A stretch of 64,000 bases of DNA from Chitinophaga varians (GCF_014529945.1 NZ_JACVFB010000004.1:62001-126000); one strand, 5' to 3'; positions 49,212 through 57,988 are shown, counted from the first letter of the stretch. Numbers and translations: made by a program. Notes: generated by a model from the letters alone, not told the origin.

Positions 49212-49865
49212 ATGAGGCGGTATGAAGATACTTATAAACAAAAAGGATTACGCAAACAGTTAGTGGATAGTATCCGTCAGAAAGGGATTACTGATGAAAA
49301 CGTATTGGCGGCTATCGGCAATATCCCCCGGCATTTTTTCCTTGATACGGCTTTCGAGAGCATTGCATATGATGACAGGGCCTTTCCTATCGGAGAGGGG
49401 CAAACGATTTCCCAGCCTTATACGGTAGCCTATCAGACGCAGCTACTGGAGCCCCGGCCGTTTGAGAAGGTACTGGAGATCGGTACCGGCAGCGGCTATC
49501 AGGCATGCGTGCTGGCGGAGCTGAAACTGAACGTTTTCACCATCGAACGCCAGAAACGCCTGTTCGATCAGGTAAAAGCCTTTCCTTTTAAAAGCAAATA
49601 CCCCAACCTGCGCCTGTTTTATGGCGACGGCTACGAAGGACTGCCTTCCTATGCACCGTTTGATAAGGTGCTGGTGACTGCGGCAGCACCACATATCCCC
49701 GAGAAGCTGGTACAGCAATTAAAAATCGGTGGTAAAATGGTGATCCCTGTAGGTGGCCAGGAAGTGCAGCGGATGCTGCGTATCACCAAAATCAGTGATA
49801 CAGAAACAGAGCAGGAGCTGTTCGATAACTTCTCTTTTGTGCCGATGTTGGCAGGTAAAAAATAA
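49212..49865 (+). CDS. pcm: Protein-L-isoaspartate O-methyltransferase
   Basis: A 217-residue SAM-dependent enzyme that methylates isoaspartyl residues in aged proteins so they can be repaired. Seen: IGEGQTISQPYTVAYQTQLL (substrate pocket), motif I KVLEIGTGSGYQACVLAEL (about 75-93), FYGDGYEG and APFDKVLVTAAAPHIPEKLVQQL, in pieces. The length and all blocks are normal. The ATG at 49212 is the only candidate (no other Met for 200 nt), and a -7 promoter box lies directly before it, so the mRNA is probably leaderless. It is convergent with the outer-membrane barrel gene. Confidence 0.96.
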   Translation: MRRYEDTYKQKGLRKQLVDSIRQKGITDENVLAAIGNIPRHFFLDTAFESIAYDDRAFPIGEGQTISQPYTVAYQTQLLEPRPFEKVLEIGTGSGYQACVLAELKLNVFTIERQKRLFDQVKAFPFKSKYPNLRLFYGDGYEGLPSYAPFDKVLVTAAAPHIPEKLVQQLKIGGKMVIPVGGQEVQRMLRITKISDTETEQELFDNFSFVPMLAGKK

Positions 49866-49885
49866 ATTACAAATTACGAATTACG

Positions 49886-49960
49886 AATGACGAATTGGGG
49901 GTTCAATATGAAGCGATAGTGCAGCACTAAAGCCTGATATTGGACCCCCAATTCGTCATT
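49886..49960. repeat. Family B inverted-repeat element, copy 2
   Basis: The arms 49886-49909 and 49937-49960 pair over 24 nt with one mismatch (AATGACGAATTGGGGGTTCA / TGGACCCCCAATTCGTCATT). AATTACG words precede the left arm. The right arm ends exactly at the stop codon of the barrel gene (49961). Confidence 0.75.
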
Positions 49961-52456
49961 CTAAAGTCGTCCTCTTTCTTTGGGCTTCTCCTCTTCCTCC
50001 TGTGGCTTCTCTTCTTCTTCCTGCGTTGGTTGTTTTTTCTTTTTAAAGAGATTAGGGTCCATCTTGCCAAAACGGTACCTTATGTTGATACGGATAAAGC
50101 GGGTAGCACGTTTACGCTCATAATCCTGAATAAACACCGGTGTTTCGTAGTGGGAGCTGAATTGCTGGGTATTGAGCAGATCTGAAATATTCAGCGCTAT
50201 CACCAGTGCCCTGTTTTTAAGGACTTCCTTGCGCACACCCAGGTCAATGCCATTCATGGCCCGGAAGGTGCCTTGCGGCTGTATCCGGGGGGAGCGGTAA
50301 TGTCCGCTCAGCTCTATGCTGATGCGGGACGGCAGCCTGAACTGTGTATTGGCGTTCAGCCCATAGCTGAAATTCTCATTATTGAGCGTGGTACTGGTGA
50401 GCCGGTTGTACTCCAGGTTCAGGTTGGCATTAACTTTCCACCATTTATAGATATTCAGGCTGTAAGACACGTTGCCGCCAATGTTCTGCTGGGTGGCCAG
50501 GTTCATGGGTTTGGTGGTGGTAACGCCCGTTATGGTGTCCAGCGTACTGATACGGTCAATGTTGTCATTGGTTTGCGCATAGTACGTACTGGTGCTGAAA
50601 TAATTATTGGATTTGGGATAATAGACGGAATAACTGGTTTCAAACTTATGCGACAGCGCAGGCTTCAGCTCCGGGTTGCCGATGCGGATATTCTGCGGGT
50701 CGGAGTTATTGATATACGGCAGCAGCTGGTCGAAGTTGGGCCGGTCGATACGGGTGGAGTAGTTGAAGACCAGGCTTTGGTTCTGGTTTTTAGGCAGGTT
50801 ATACTTCAGGAACACGCTGGGGAAGAGATTGAAGAACCTGTTGTCCACCGTCGTGTCGCGGGTAAAGGAATAGCCCTTCAGGAAAGACTGCTCGGCCCTT
50901 ACGCCGATCTGATAGCCCAGATTACCGATGGCATTGGCGAAGTTGAGATAACCCGCATGGATGTCTTCTTCATAGTCATACTGGTTGGACAGCTGGTTGC
51001 TTTTGCGGAAATCTTTTATGTCCCAGTTGTACAGCATGGCCGTATAGTCGTTACTGATATGCCGGAAAGTGCTTTTCACCCCTGCTTCCAGCTTTCCTTT
51101 TTTGCCGAGGGGCATGGTATAGTCGGACTGCAGGTTCCAGAAGCGGTTTCCGTTTTTGCCGGTATTCTCTTGCCAGTTGGGATTGGGAAGCGTGTCCAGT
51201 CCTGGTTTCTGGTATTGGGTGCGATAGTCGCTGTTGCTGCCGGACCGGTTGCCGCTGTAGCTCACATAGGCGGTCAGTTCCTGGTTCTGTTTTTTGAAAG
51301 TGCGTTTGTAATTCAGGCTGGTATTGTTGTTATAGCCGTCATTGCGGCTGGTGTTATGCCGTTCGCCGGTGCGGAGGGTTTGTTTTTGTTCATCGAGATA
51401 ATTCAGGAAGATGTCATCCTCATTCCGGTTGAAATTATGGTTAAGGCCTTCCGCGACGGTAAAGGTGTTGTGGTCATCGAGGAAATAGTCGAAGCCGAAG
51501 CGGCCGCCATTGTTGCCATTACGGTTGTTGTTGCGGCTGTCCTGCGAGAAGAAGGTGGTATGGCTGCTGTCGGGCACGAGGTTCTGTCGGGAGCTGTAGC
51601 CGCTGCCACCGATGGACTCGTAGCGGGCGTTGTAGTTACCGAAGAAGTTAAAGCGGCGCATACGCAGACTGGCATTGGCGCTGCCGTTGACCTGCCCGCG
51701 GGTGGCCACGCCGGCGTTGAACATCACGTTGTAGCCGATCGCTTTATCTTTTTTCAGGACGATGTTGATGATACCGCCGCCGCCTTGTGCTTCAAACTTG
51801 GCGGAAGGGTTGTTAATGACTTCCACCCGGTCGATGCTTTCGGCGGGAATCATCTGCAGGGCTGTTTTAGCATCTCCGAAGGGGGATGGTTTACCATCTA
51901 CATAGATGGTGACGCTTTTACCGCGCAGGGTCACGTTATCATCGATGTCTACATCTACGCTGGGAATATTTTTCAGGATGTCTGTACCGGTGCCGCCTTC
52001 CGCATTGATCATGCTGCCGGCGTCGAATACCTGCCGGTCTATCTGCATGGAGAAAGCGGGTTTTTCCGCTTTGATTTCCACTGCGTTCAGCACTTTGCCG
52101 GCTGTCTGCAGGCGCAGGGTACCGGCGAACGCGGGTTTCCCGGCGGCGACCTTCACGGCTTTCTCCAGTTTCTCATAACCCATGAAAGTTACACGCAGCA
52201 CATAAATACCGGGAACGACTGTATTAAAAGCGAAAGTACCTGCGGGCGTGGTGTACATACCGGTGACCATGGAGGAGTCGGCCTGGCGGAGCAATACCAC
52301 TGAGGCATATTCCACCGGTTTGCCGGTCACGGCGTCTGCTACTTTACCGGTCATTTTTACCGGTGCGCCTTCCGGCGTTTGTGCGTAGCCGTTAGGCATA
52401 ATAGCAAACAGCAGGGTTACCCCTGCAATTAATCTTAGCATCCGTAATGTTAGCAT
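49961..52456 (-). CDS. Outer-membrane beta-barrel protein, TonB-receptor-like (OMP_b-brl_3 type)
   Basis: An 831-residue protein. A signal peptide (MLRLIAGVTLLFAIMPNGYAQ, from ATG 52441; 52456 is the alternative) is followed by a carboxypeptidase-regulatory domain (about 35-120), a plug (about 125-250, IDRVEVINNPSAKFEAQGGGG) and a barrel of about 500 residues. The barrel end INIRYRFGKMDPNLF is followed by a polar tail of about 25 residues with an EEEEKPQ/EEEEKPK repeat, so the last strand is not C-terminal. It is a paralog of the next gene upstream. No SusD partner or substrate hint is present. Confidence 0.92.
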   Translation of the reverse strand: MLTLRMLRLIAGVTLLFAIMPNGYAQTPEGAPVKMTGKVADAVTGKPVEYASVVLLRQADSSMVTGMYTTPAGTFAFNTVVPGIYVLRVTFMGYEKLEKAVKVAAGKPAFAGTLRLQTAGKVLNAVEIKAEKPAFSMQIDRQVFDAGSMINAEGGTGTDILKNIPSVDVDIDDNVTLRGKSVTIYVDGKPSPFGDAKTALQMIPAESIDRVEVINNPSAKFEAQGGGGIINIVLKKDKAIGYNVMFNAGVATRGQVNGSANASLRMRRFNFFGNYNARYESIGGSGYSSRQNLVPDSSHTTFFSQDSRNNNRNGNNGGRFGFDYFLDDHNTFTVAEGLNHNFNRNEDDIFLNYLDEQKQTLRTGERHNTSRNDGYNNNTSLNYKRTFKKQNQELTAYVSYSGNRSGSNSDYRTQYQKPGLDTLPNPNWQENTGKNGNRFWNLQSDYTMPLGKKGKLEAGVKSTFRHISNDYTAMLYNWDIKDFRKSNQLSNQYDYEEDIHAGYLNFANAIGNLGYQIGVRAEQSFLKGYSFTRDTTVDNRFFNLFPSVFLKYNLPKNQNQSLVFNYSTRIDRPNFDQLLPYINNSDPQNIRIGNPELKPALSHKFETSYSVYYPKSNNYFSTSTYYAQTNDNIDRISTLDTITGVTTTKPMNLATQQNIGGNVSYSLNIYKWWKVNANLNLEYNRLTSTTLNNENFSYGLNANTQFRLPSRISIELSGHYRSPRIQPQGTFRAMNGIDLGVRKEVLKNRALVIALNISDLLNTQQFSSHYETPVFIQDYERKRATRFIRINIRYRFGKMDPNLFKKKKQPTQEEEEKPQEEEEKPKERGRL

Positions 52457-52545
52457 CCTTTATTCTGGCTGATCTATGACTATAAAAATAACTGCCGGTC
52501 CTTAAAATGTTGACTAATTGGGATGAATGGTATATTCAAAAAGAT

Positions 52546-52579
52546 AGCCGGCAGGGGCACAAGGCGCTGCCTGCCGGCT
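52546..52579 (-). terminator. Hairpin terminator between the two barrel genes
   Basis: The stem AGCCGGCAGG / CCTGCCGGCT (52546-52555 with 52570-52579) is followed on the minus strand by T-rich DNA. It follows the upstream barrel gene and separates the paralogs. Confidence 0.7.
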
Positions 52580-52607
52580 GTGGTTTTGCATTCACCCTCT
52601 TTATCAA

Positions 52608-55211
52608 CTAGAAACTCTGCATCTGGTCGCCCATCTGCGTGTCGTTGTTATTATTCTGTCTTTTCTTTTTGAACAGGGACGCGTCGAACTTACCGAAACG
52701 GTAGCTGAAGTTGAGTTTCAGGATACGGGATTCGCGCTTGCGGATATAATCCTGTGCGAAAGCGGGCGTAGCCTGGTTCAGTTCATACTGGCGTGTATTG
52801 AAAACATCTGACAGGCTAAGCGTGAGCGAAGCTGCTTTGTTTTTCAGGAAGTCTTTGCGTACTGCCACATCCACGGTGCTAAAGCCTTTGATGGTACCCT
52901 GTGAAGAAGTGGGGATCATCATAAAACCACCACCACCGCCGCCACGGCCACCACCTCCACCACCACCGCCGGAAGACGGTAATGCAATGGTAGGCGCCTG
53001 ATAGGAACCGGTTACCTGTAACGTGAAATTAGCGGGCAATTTGGTTTCGGAATTGATCTTCGCAAGCCAGCTGAAACCGCTGTTGTTGAAGTTCTGGCCG
53101 TTGCTGTTCACCTTCATGTCTGTCTGGTACAGATTCAGGTTCGAAGTAAGGTCCCAGCCTTTGATGATCTGGTTTTTCAGCGTGATCTCTGCGCCATAGG
53201 AATTGCTTCTGTTGGCGTTGATAAACTGGGTGAGCAGCGTATCTGCCCCAATCGGCGTGCTGATGGTGGAGATCATATTGTTGACATTGCGGAAGTAAAT
53301 GCTCCCCAACAGGTTGGCGTTTTTCCAGTTTTTAGCGTAGGAAAACTCCAGGCTGTTGATGTATTCCGGCTTCAGGTTGGGATTACCTTCCCGCTGGTTC
53401 TGCGGATCGCTGTAATCACGGTAGGGTATCAGCTGGAAGAAGTTCGGCCTGTTTACCCGACGGGAATAGTTGAGCTGTAATTCCTGTTCATGTTTGAGTT
53501 TCTGCGAGAGATATACGCTCGGGAAGAAGCCTGGCACCGCTTTGGTGGGTTTGTAATGGATTCCCTTATTTTCTCCGGCGTATACATACTGTTCTACACG
53601 CAGACCGGCCTGATAACCGAAGTTGCCCATGGTATTGGAGAAATTCGCGTAGCCGGCATAAATCTCTTCGTTGTATTTGTAGGCGGTAGAGAGCATGGCG
53701 TTCGGTATAAAGTTATCACTGACGGTGTCTTTATCGAATACCTGATAATCGCTGGTATAATCGCGCAGCGTGACTTTTGCGCCGGCTTCCAGTTTACCGT
53801 TTTTGCCTACCGGGTTGGTATAATCTGTCTGAATGGTGACGAAAGTTGTTTTACCGGCGGTGGTATTGGTTTGGGTCAGTGCCTGCCCGATGGGTACGCC
53901 CTGCGGGTTCATGGCCTGTGTGATATAGTCGCCATCGCGGTTATTAGAACTTCTGTTGTAGTTGAAGTCCGCGGTCCATTCTTTGTTGGGTTTAGCGTAC
54001 GTATGCTTGAACCCCAATGCTGTGGTGTAGTTGCGGAAATTGAACTGGTTGTTGTTTTTACGGTCGCTAAGGCCGGTGATGCCATGATGGCCATTGGAGA
54101 ACGTGCTGAGGAGGTCTTCATTGTTTTTGAAGTCACCAGCCACAATGTTCTGCGATAGCGAGAGGGTGTTGCGGTTATCGATTTGGTAATCGGCGCCGAA
54201 GCGTCCAAACTGGAACAGCGGTTTGCTGACGCTGTTGCTGTTCTGCAGGAGGAAGCTGGTGTCTGCCGCGCCGCCGCTTTTATAATTGCTGCGGGAGGTG
54301 GTACCCTCGCCCCAGCTTCTGTTGGCGTTGATATTATAGTTGGCGAACACGTTGAATTTACCCTGCCGGATATTGATATTGCCGCCGCCGTTGTATTTGT
54401 TGCCGGTGCCGATACCTGCCTGTACAGAGCCGTTGAAGCCGGCTTTCCGGTTTTTCTTCAGGATGATGTTGAGGATACCGGACATGCCTTCCGCATCATA
54501 CCGTGCAGAAGGATTGGTGATGAGTTCCACGCTTTCAATAGCGTCAGCGGGTATCTGATCGAGGGTGAGCGTAGAGGGTTTGCCATCGACAAAGATATTG
54601 GGGGCCGCGTTGCGTACGCTGACGTTGCCATCCAGGTCCACGTTGACGGAAGGGATATTTTTCAATACATCTGTAGCGGTACCACCAACGCTGGTCAGGT
54701 TGCGTTCCACGTTGAACACCTTTTTATCGATGCCCATGGTGAAAGCGCTTTTCTGGCCGGTTACTTCCACGCCTTGCAGGGTTTTTACGTTGGGCTGCAT
54801 TTTGATGTTGCCCAGGTCCTGTTCCGTTGTTTGTGGGTTGATGACCACTTTTTTCTGCAGGCCGGTGTAGCCCATGAAGTTGATACGTACGATGAAAGGG
54901 CCGAAGGGAAGGCTTTCCAGATTAAATTCTCCATTGGGTTTGGTGAGCATACCTGTTACCACGGAAGAGTCACGTTGCCGCAGCAACGCAACGGAAGCGT
55001 AGGGAATAGGTTTCCCGTTGGAAGCATCTATCAGTTTCCCGTAAAGTCTGCCTATCTGAGGCATGTCCGGTCTTGTTTTTGCGCCCTGTCCGGCTTGAGC
55101 GGCCGCTGGTCTGCCGTTGGCCGGCGCCTGCGCGTAGGACTGTACCTGCCACATTAAAATGCCGGCGAGTACGATGTACAGTTTTTTCATCCTGCTGTTT
55201 TTTATCCGCAC
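52608..55211 (-). CDS. Outer-membrane beta-barrel protein, TonB-receptor-like, with Gly-rich loop
   Basis: An 867-residue paralog of the neighbour. Signal peptide from ATG 55190 (MKKLYIVLAGILMWQVQSYAQ); the frame starts at 55211. Regulatory domain (about 50-145, YGKLIDASNGKPIPYASVALL), plug with IESVELITNPSARYDAEGMSG, and barrel ending LKLNFSYRFGKFDASLF. A polar tail of about 25 residues (NNNNDTQMGDQMQSF) follows the last strand. Near residue 745 a loop has 14 Gly plus Arg (GGGGGGGGRGGGGGG), coded by (CCN)n DNA, probably surface-exposed. Function unknown. Confidence 0.92.
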   Translation of the reverse strand: MRIKNSRMKKLYIVLAGILMWQVQSYAQAPANGRPAAAQAGQGAKTRPDMPQIGRLYGKLIDASNGKPIPYASVALLRQRDSSVVTGMLTKPNGEFNLESLPFGPFIVRINFMGYTGLQKKVVINPQTTEQDLGNIKMQPNVKTLQGVEVTGQKSAFTMGIDKKVFNVERNLTSVGGTATDVLKNIPSVNVDLDGNVSVRNAAPNIFVDGKPSTLTLDQIPADAIESVELITNPSARYDAEGMSGILNIILKKNRKAGFNGSVQAGIGTGNKYNGGGNINIRQGKFNVFANYNINANRSWGEGTTSRSNYKSGGAADTSFLLQNSNSVSKPLFQFGRFGADYQIDNRNTLSLSQNIVAGDFKNNEDLLSTFSNGHHGITGLSDRKNNNQFNFRNYTTALGFKHTYAKPNKEWTADFNYNRSSNNRDGDYITQAMNPQGVPIGQALTQTNTTAGKTTFVTIQTDYTNPVGKNGKLEAGAKVTLRDYTSDYQVFDKDTVSDNFIPNAMLSTAYKYNEEIYAGYANFSNTMGNFGYQAGLRVEQYVYAGENKGIHYKPTKAVPGFFPSVYLSQKLKHEQELQLNYSRRVNRPNFFQLIPYRDYSDPQNQREGNPNLKPEYINSLEFSYAKNWKNANLLGSIYFRNVNNMISTISTPIGADTLLTQFINANRSNSYGAEITLKNQIIKGWDLTSNLNLYQTDMKVNSNGQNFNNSGFSWLAKINSETKLPANFTLQVTGSYQAPTIALPSSGGGGGGGGRGGGGGGFMMIPTSSQGTIKGFSTVDVAVRKDFLKNKAASLTLSLSDVFNTRQYELNQATPAFAQDYIRKRESRILKLNFSYRFGKFDASLFKKKRQNNNNDTQMGDQMQSF

Positions 55212-55228
55212 TGTTTGTCAGATTTCAG

Positions 55229-55236
55229 CAAATGTA
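55229..55236 (-). promoter_or_regulatory. Candidate -7 box upstream of the barrel gene pair
   Basis: On the minus strand TACATTTG matches TAnnTTTG and ends 18 nt before the ATG at 55211. The rest of 55212-55401 is AT-rich without a gene; a short hairpin AAGACC-GGTAAAA-GGTCTT lies at about 55303-55321. Confidence 0.5.
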
Positions 55237-55401
55237 TCGGTGGGTAGTGGTGAATGGTCAGATATTGTGATGAATGGAATTTTTCCCGCAGGAAGTAGAA
55301 AAAAAGACCGGTAAAAGGTCTTAACAGTAGTTAACAAAGGGGGACGGTTAACAGTAATTAACAGTACGGGCCCGTATTTCAGCGCCCGCACTGTTCATTC
55401 G

Positions 55402-55956
55402 TTATATAAAAAAGTGAAGGAGTATGACCGCGATAAGACCGGAAATAAAACCGGTAAAAGCGCCCAGCAGTTTGAATTTTTTGATTTCATTGCCCAGCAG
55501 CTGCTGGCTGATTTGTTGTAATTGTTCCGCAGAGATGCCGGCTATTTTTTCGGCCACCATCTTTTCGATGTTCAGGTCTTTTTCCACGTTGTCGAGATAC
55601 TGGTTGATCATCACAGGAAACAGGGTGTCCAGTTCTGCCACGAGGTGTGATTTGATCTGGTTCACGATGCTGTCTCCGATGAACATGGAGAGTACCGGCA
55701 TTGCTTTCGGTAGTTTCTCGCGAAGAAATGTATCGAGGTGAGCTTCTACCAGCGGGATGATATTTTTTATTTTTTCCGGATCTGTCAGTTTGGATTTGAT
55801 AGTACTGAAAGATAACTGTTGACCGGCGAAAGCGCCCAGTTGCTGAGCCAGTGCTTGTTGACGTGCCGGAAGGATGCGCGTAAAGAGCGTGTGTGCTGCC
55901 AGGTGATGAATGATCCAGCCAAGCAGGGCGGTTATAATGGGAATCAGATAAATCAT
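55402..55956 (-). CDS. DUF445-family membrane protein
   Basis: A 184-residue protein. An N-terminal membrane segment (about 2-22, IYLIPIITALLGWIIHHLAAHTL) with the family His-His is followed by an amphipathic helical middle (about 45-150) and a C-terminal hydrophobic hairpin (about 165-183). DUF445 (YheB-like) proteins are widespread and of unknown function. It is shorter than typical two-repeat members (about 380-400), so it has only one domain. Confidence 0.87.
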   Translation of the reverse strand: MIYLIPIITALLGWIIHHLAAHTLFTRILPARQQALAQQLGAFAGQQLSFSTIKSKLTDPEKIKNIIPLVEAHLDTFLREKLPKAMPVLSMFIGDSIVNQIKSHLVAELDTLFPVMINQYLDNVEKDLNIEKMVAEKIAGISAEQLQQISQQLLGNEIKKFKLLGAFTGFISGLIAVILLHFFI

Positions 55957-56040
55957 TGAATCGGAATGTTATTTACAATGTTGCGAAGATACTTTCCCCT
56001 GACTGAATTTCTGAATCAAAAATGAAATAGGGTAAAACGA

Positions 56041-56069
56041 AAAAAGGCTTCTGTGTAAGAAGCCTTTTT
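56041..56069 (-). terminator. Terminator of tRNA-His
   Basis: The stem AAAAAGGCTTCT / AGAAGCCTTTTT (56041-56052 with 56058-56069) has a 5-nt loop. On the minus strand it follows the tRNA by about 9 nt. Confidence 0.85.
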
Positions 56070-56077
56070 CATTTTCG

Positions 56078-56152
56078 GGTGGATGAGGGGTCTCGAACCC
56101 CCGACCCTCAGAACCACAATCTGATGCTCTAACCAACTGAGCTACAACCACC
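56078..56152 (-). tRNA. tRNA-His (GTG anticodon)
   Basis: On the minus strand all arms fold: acceptor (GTGGTTG with CATCCAC, one U-U mismatch at pair 5-68), D-arm (GCTC...GAGC), anticodon stem TCAGA / TCTGA with loop TTGTGGT (anticodon GTG at 56115-56117), and T-arm GGGGG-TTCGAGA-CCCCT. The extra 5' G opposite C73 is the hallmark of tRNA-His. CCA is not encoded. A terminator follows. Confidence 0.95.
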
Positions 56153-56368
56153 GTTTCTGCCCGTCCAACGTGTGTTTCTTTCGTTGTTGGGAGTGCAAAG
56201 ATAACACAAACCTTTTTTAAATTCCAAATACTTTTCAAAAAAATTTTTCAGAAAGTTATATATCACGAAAAAACAGGGAGTGATATGATAATCATAGCGG
56301 TACATTTTATCCCTCTGATGCTTGTTATTATATACTAATGTAATCCGCGCCAGAAGGCGTTTTGAGGC

Positions 56369-56399
56369 TTTGCGCACTGTATTAAAACCCGTATCTTTG
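56369..56399 (+). promoter_or_regulatory. Perfect Bacteroidota promoter
   Basis: TTTG (56369-56372), exactly 19 bp, TATCTTTG (56392-56399), the textbook -33/-7 arrangement. The leader to the next large gene is about 210 nt and includes a small open frame (56462-56551). The remaining parts of the gap 56153-56613 show no other gene. Confidence 0.75.
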
Positions 56400-56461
56400 C
56401 GCACTTCCCATTATAATTCCCATTTTATTAAGTTGTTGAAAGTCAGCAGAATGTTTGGTTG

Positions 56462-56551
56462 ATGGCCTCACAGAATGTCCTGATTTCAGGTGATTCTATG
56501 ACCACCAGGGAAAGATATGTTAGCCCAAGTGACAAAACGATGAAAAAATGA
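56462..56551 (+). CDS. Possible 29-residue small protein or leader peptide
   Basis: An ATG frame of 29 codons (begins MASQNVLISGDSMTTRE, ends SDKTMKK) sits 63 nt after a perfect promoter and 62 nt before the next gene. Codons look like those of neighbouring genes. It is hydrophilic with no signal or helix. No known family is recognised. It could be a real small protein, a leader controlling the gene at 56614, or chance. Confidence 0.4.
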   Translation: MASQNVLISGDSMTTRERYVSPSDKTMKK

Positions 56552-56613
56552 CAATTCTCCCTGAAACAGGCTATCAAACGTGAATTAGTTTAATAATTAA
56601 TAGTATATATATT

Positions 56614-57819
56614 ATGGATCAGCTTAAATTGAAGTTACAGGAGTATTATCAGCGTTACCAGCAGATGGAGCAGAAGGTAAAACCTGGCAAAGAGGAGCCT
56701 GCGAAAGAGGAGGTGCTGGACCTGGAAAATGATATTCTCACACAGTTTGGATTACCGACATCGCGCCGCTTTGTACAGATTCTGCATGACTTTGTACATC
56801 ACAGCCAGGTGAGTGACCAGCTGTTGGATTATGTGAGCAAGAAATTGCGGTCGGCAGCCCGTAAATACCTGCTGGCCCCGGTGATGTCAGACGTAGACCT
56901 GCTGGAACAGGCACGTGACCAGAAGCGCAGCCCTTACGACGTATTACCTGAACTGGGTTATCCGCCGCAGGAGTACGCCCTCTTTCTGATTGGAGAATTG
57001 TACTACCGCCGTAACATGGCAGCATCAGATGTTCTGGAGGAGCTGAAGAAAATGCAGCATTTTCATAGCTGGAATGATCTGGCTTTGTTGAGCAAGACGC
57101 ACAACTACTCTCACCATGAGTTGTACGCCAAGCTGAAAAAACATGAGCTGCGTTTCATCGATGATTACATCCAGCACAGCCGCCGTCAGGAAACGGCGCG
57201 GTTAGTGAACAAACGCCCCACACCGGCAGAAGAAGGCTATAAGCCCGATTATAAAACCATCACCAAAGTACAGGTGGAAGACATCATCTTTGATGAACAT
57301 ACGACCCCCAGCCTTTTTGGTAAGATCAAAAGCGGCAGGGGATATACCCGTATTACGATCGGCCTGGAATTTTCCGAACTGAACCAGATCCTCATGAGCA
57401 GTGATGAGTTGGGCGTGGAAATCAGCAACCACATCAAAAAGCGGTTGGCTAACCCCGCTGCGGAAAAACCAACGGTGATTGATATACGGGCAGAATTTGG
57501 TGATGTTTTAAAGCTGGATAATTGTTACCTTGAAGTATATAAGCCACAACATCGCGAAGGCAATAAATGGGTGGAAGACAAAGACAACTTCTACTTCGTG
57601 GATAAAATACTGACTAAAAAAGAATATGAAAAACGCACCAAAGAGGCTGAGGTGCAACGTAAAATACAAGAATGCCTGGAGCTCATCGGCGGTTCTTACG
57701 TCTACTATCAGCGGCTGCGCCGCCTGGGTATCACTGACGATGAGGCTAAACTGAGAGCAGGCCTATCGGATGAACTATTGTTCAAGCTATCATTTTTCCT
57801 GAACAAGGTAAAGGAATAG
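56614..57819 (+). CDS. Conserved helical protein of unknown function
   Basis: A 401-residue soluble, mostly alpha-helical, highly charged protein without a signal peptide. N-terminal coiled-coil-like segment (MDQLKLKLQEYYQRYQQMEQ), a middle block with a repeated-helix look (KSPYDVLPELGYPPQEYALF, read from the sequence as RSPYDVLPELG), and a C-terminal half with KVQVEDIIFDEHTTPSLFGKI and a basic helical end. I do not recognise the family and no catalytic motif is clear. A promoter with a long leader lies upstream and a terminator downstream, so it is a single-gene unit. Location next to tRNA-His gives no functional hint. Confidence 0.75.
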   Translation: MDQLKLKLQEYYQRYQQMEQKVKPGKEEPAKEEVLDLENDILTQFGLPTSRRFVQILHDFVHHSQVSDQLLDYVSKKLRSAARKYLLAPVMSDVDLLEQARDQKRSPYDVLPELGYPPQEYALFLIGELYYRRNMAASDVLEELKKMQHFHSWNDLALLSKTHNYSHHELYAKLKKHELRFIDDYIQHSRRQETARLVNKRPTPAEEGYKPDYKTITKVQVEDIIFDEHTTPSLFGKIKSGRGYTRITIGLEFSELNQILMSSDELGVEISNHIKKRLANPAAEKPTVIDIRAEFGDVLKLDNCYLEVYKPQHREGNKWVEDKDNFYFVDKILTKKEYEKRTKEAEVQRKIQECLELIGGSYVYYQRLRRLGITDDEAKLRAGLSDELLFKLSFFLNKVKE

Positions 57820-57840
57820 TTTTTTTGTTGTGATGTTTTT

Positions 57841-57874
57841 AAGCAGCGAAGACACCTGTCTTCGCTGCTTTTTT
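57841..57874 (+). terminator. Rho-independent terminator
   Basis: The stem AAGCAGCGAAGACA / TGTCTTCGCTGCTT (57841-57854 with 57857-57870) has a CC loop and a T-run. It ends the unknown gene at 56614-57819. Confidence 0.92.
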
Positions 57875-57988
57875 ATTTGGACATTTGGACATTTGGACAT
57901 TTGGTTATTTTGATATTTTGGTATTTTGATATTGAGTGGGCCCCATAAATGAATAAATAACCCAATACCCCAATAGCTAAATAATTTG
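57875..57988. repeat. Family C inverted-repeat element, copy 6
   Basis: The left side starts with three exact 8-nt iterations of ATTTGGAC, then ATTTGGTTATTTTGATATTT. The right side is the complementary AATAACCCAATACCCCAATA plus GCTAAATAATTTGG. The right arm covers the stop codon of the GNAT gene, so the repeat supplies its last codons. Confidence 0.65.

Noticed and set aside
50273..52303. A 676-codon plus-strand frame antisense to an outer-membrane barrel gene
   Set aside because: Composition (Val/Ile/Ala/Gly-rich) is typical of antisense of barrel genes; no start signal or domain.
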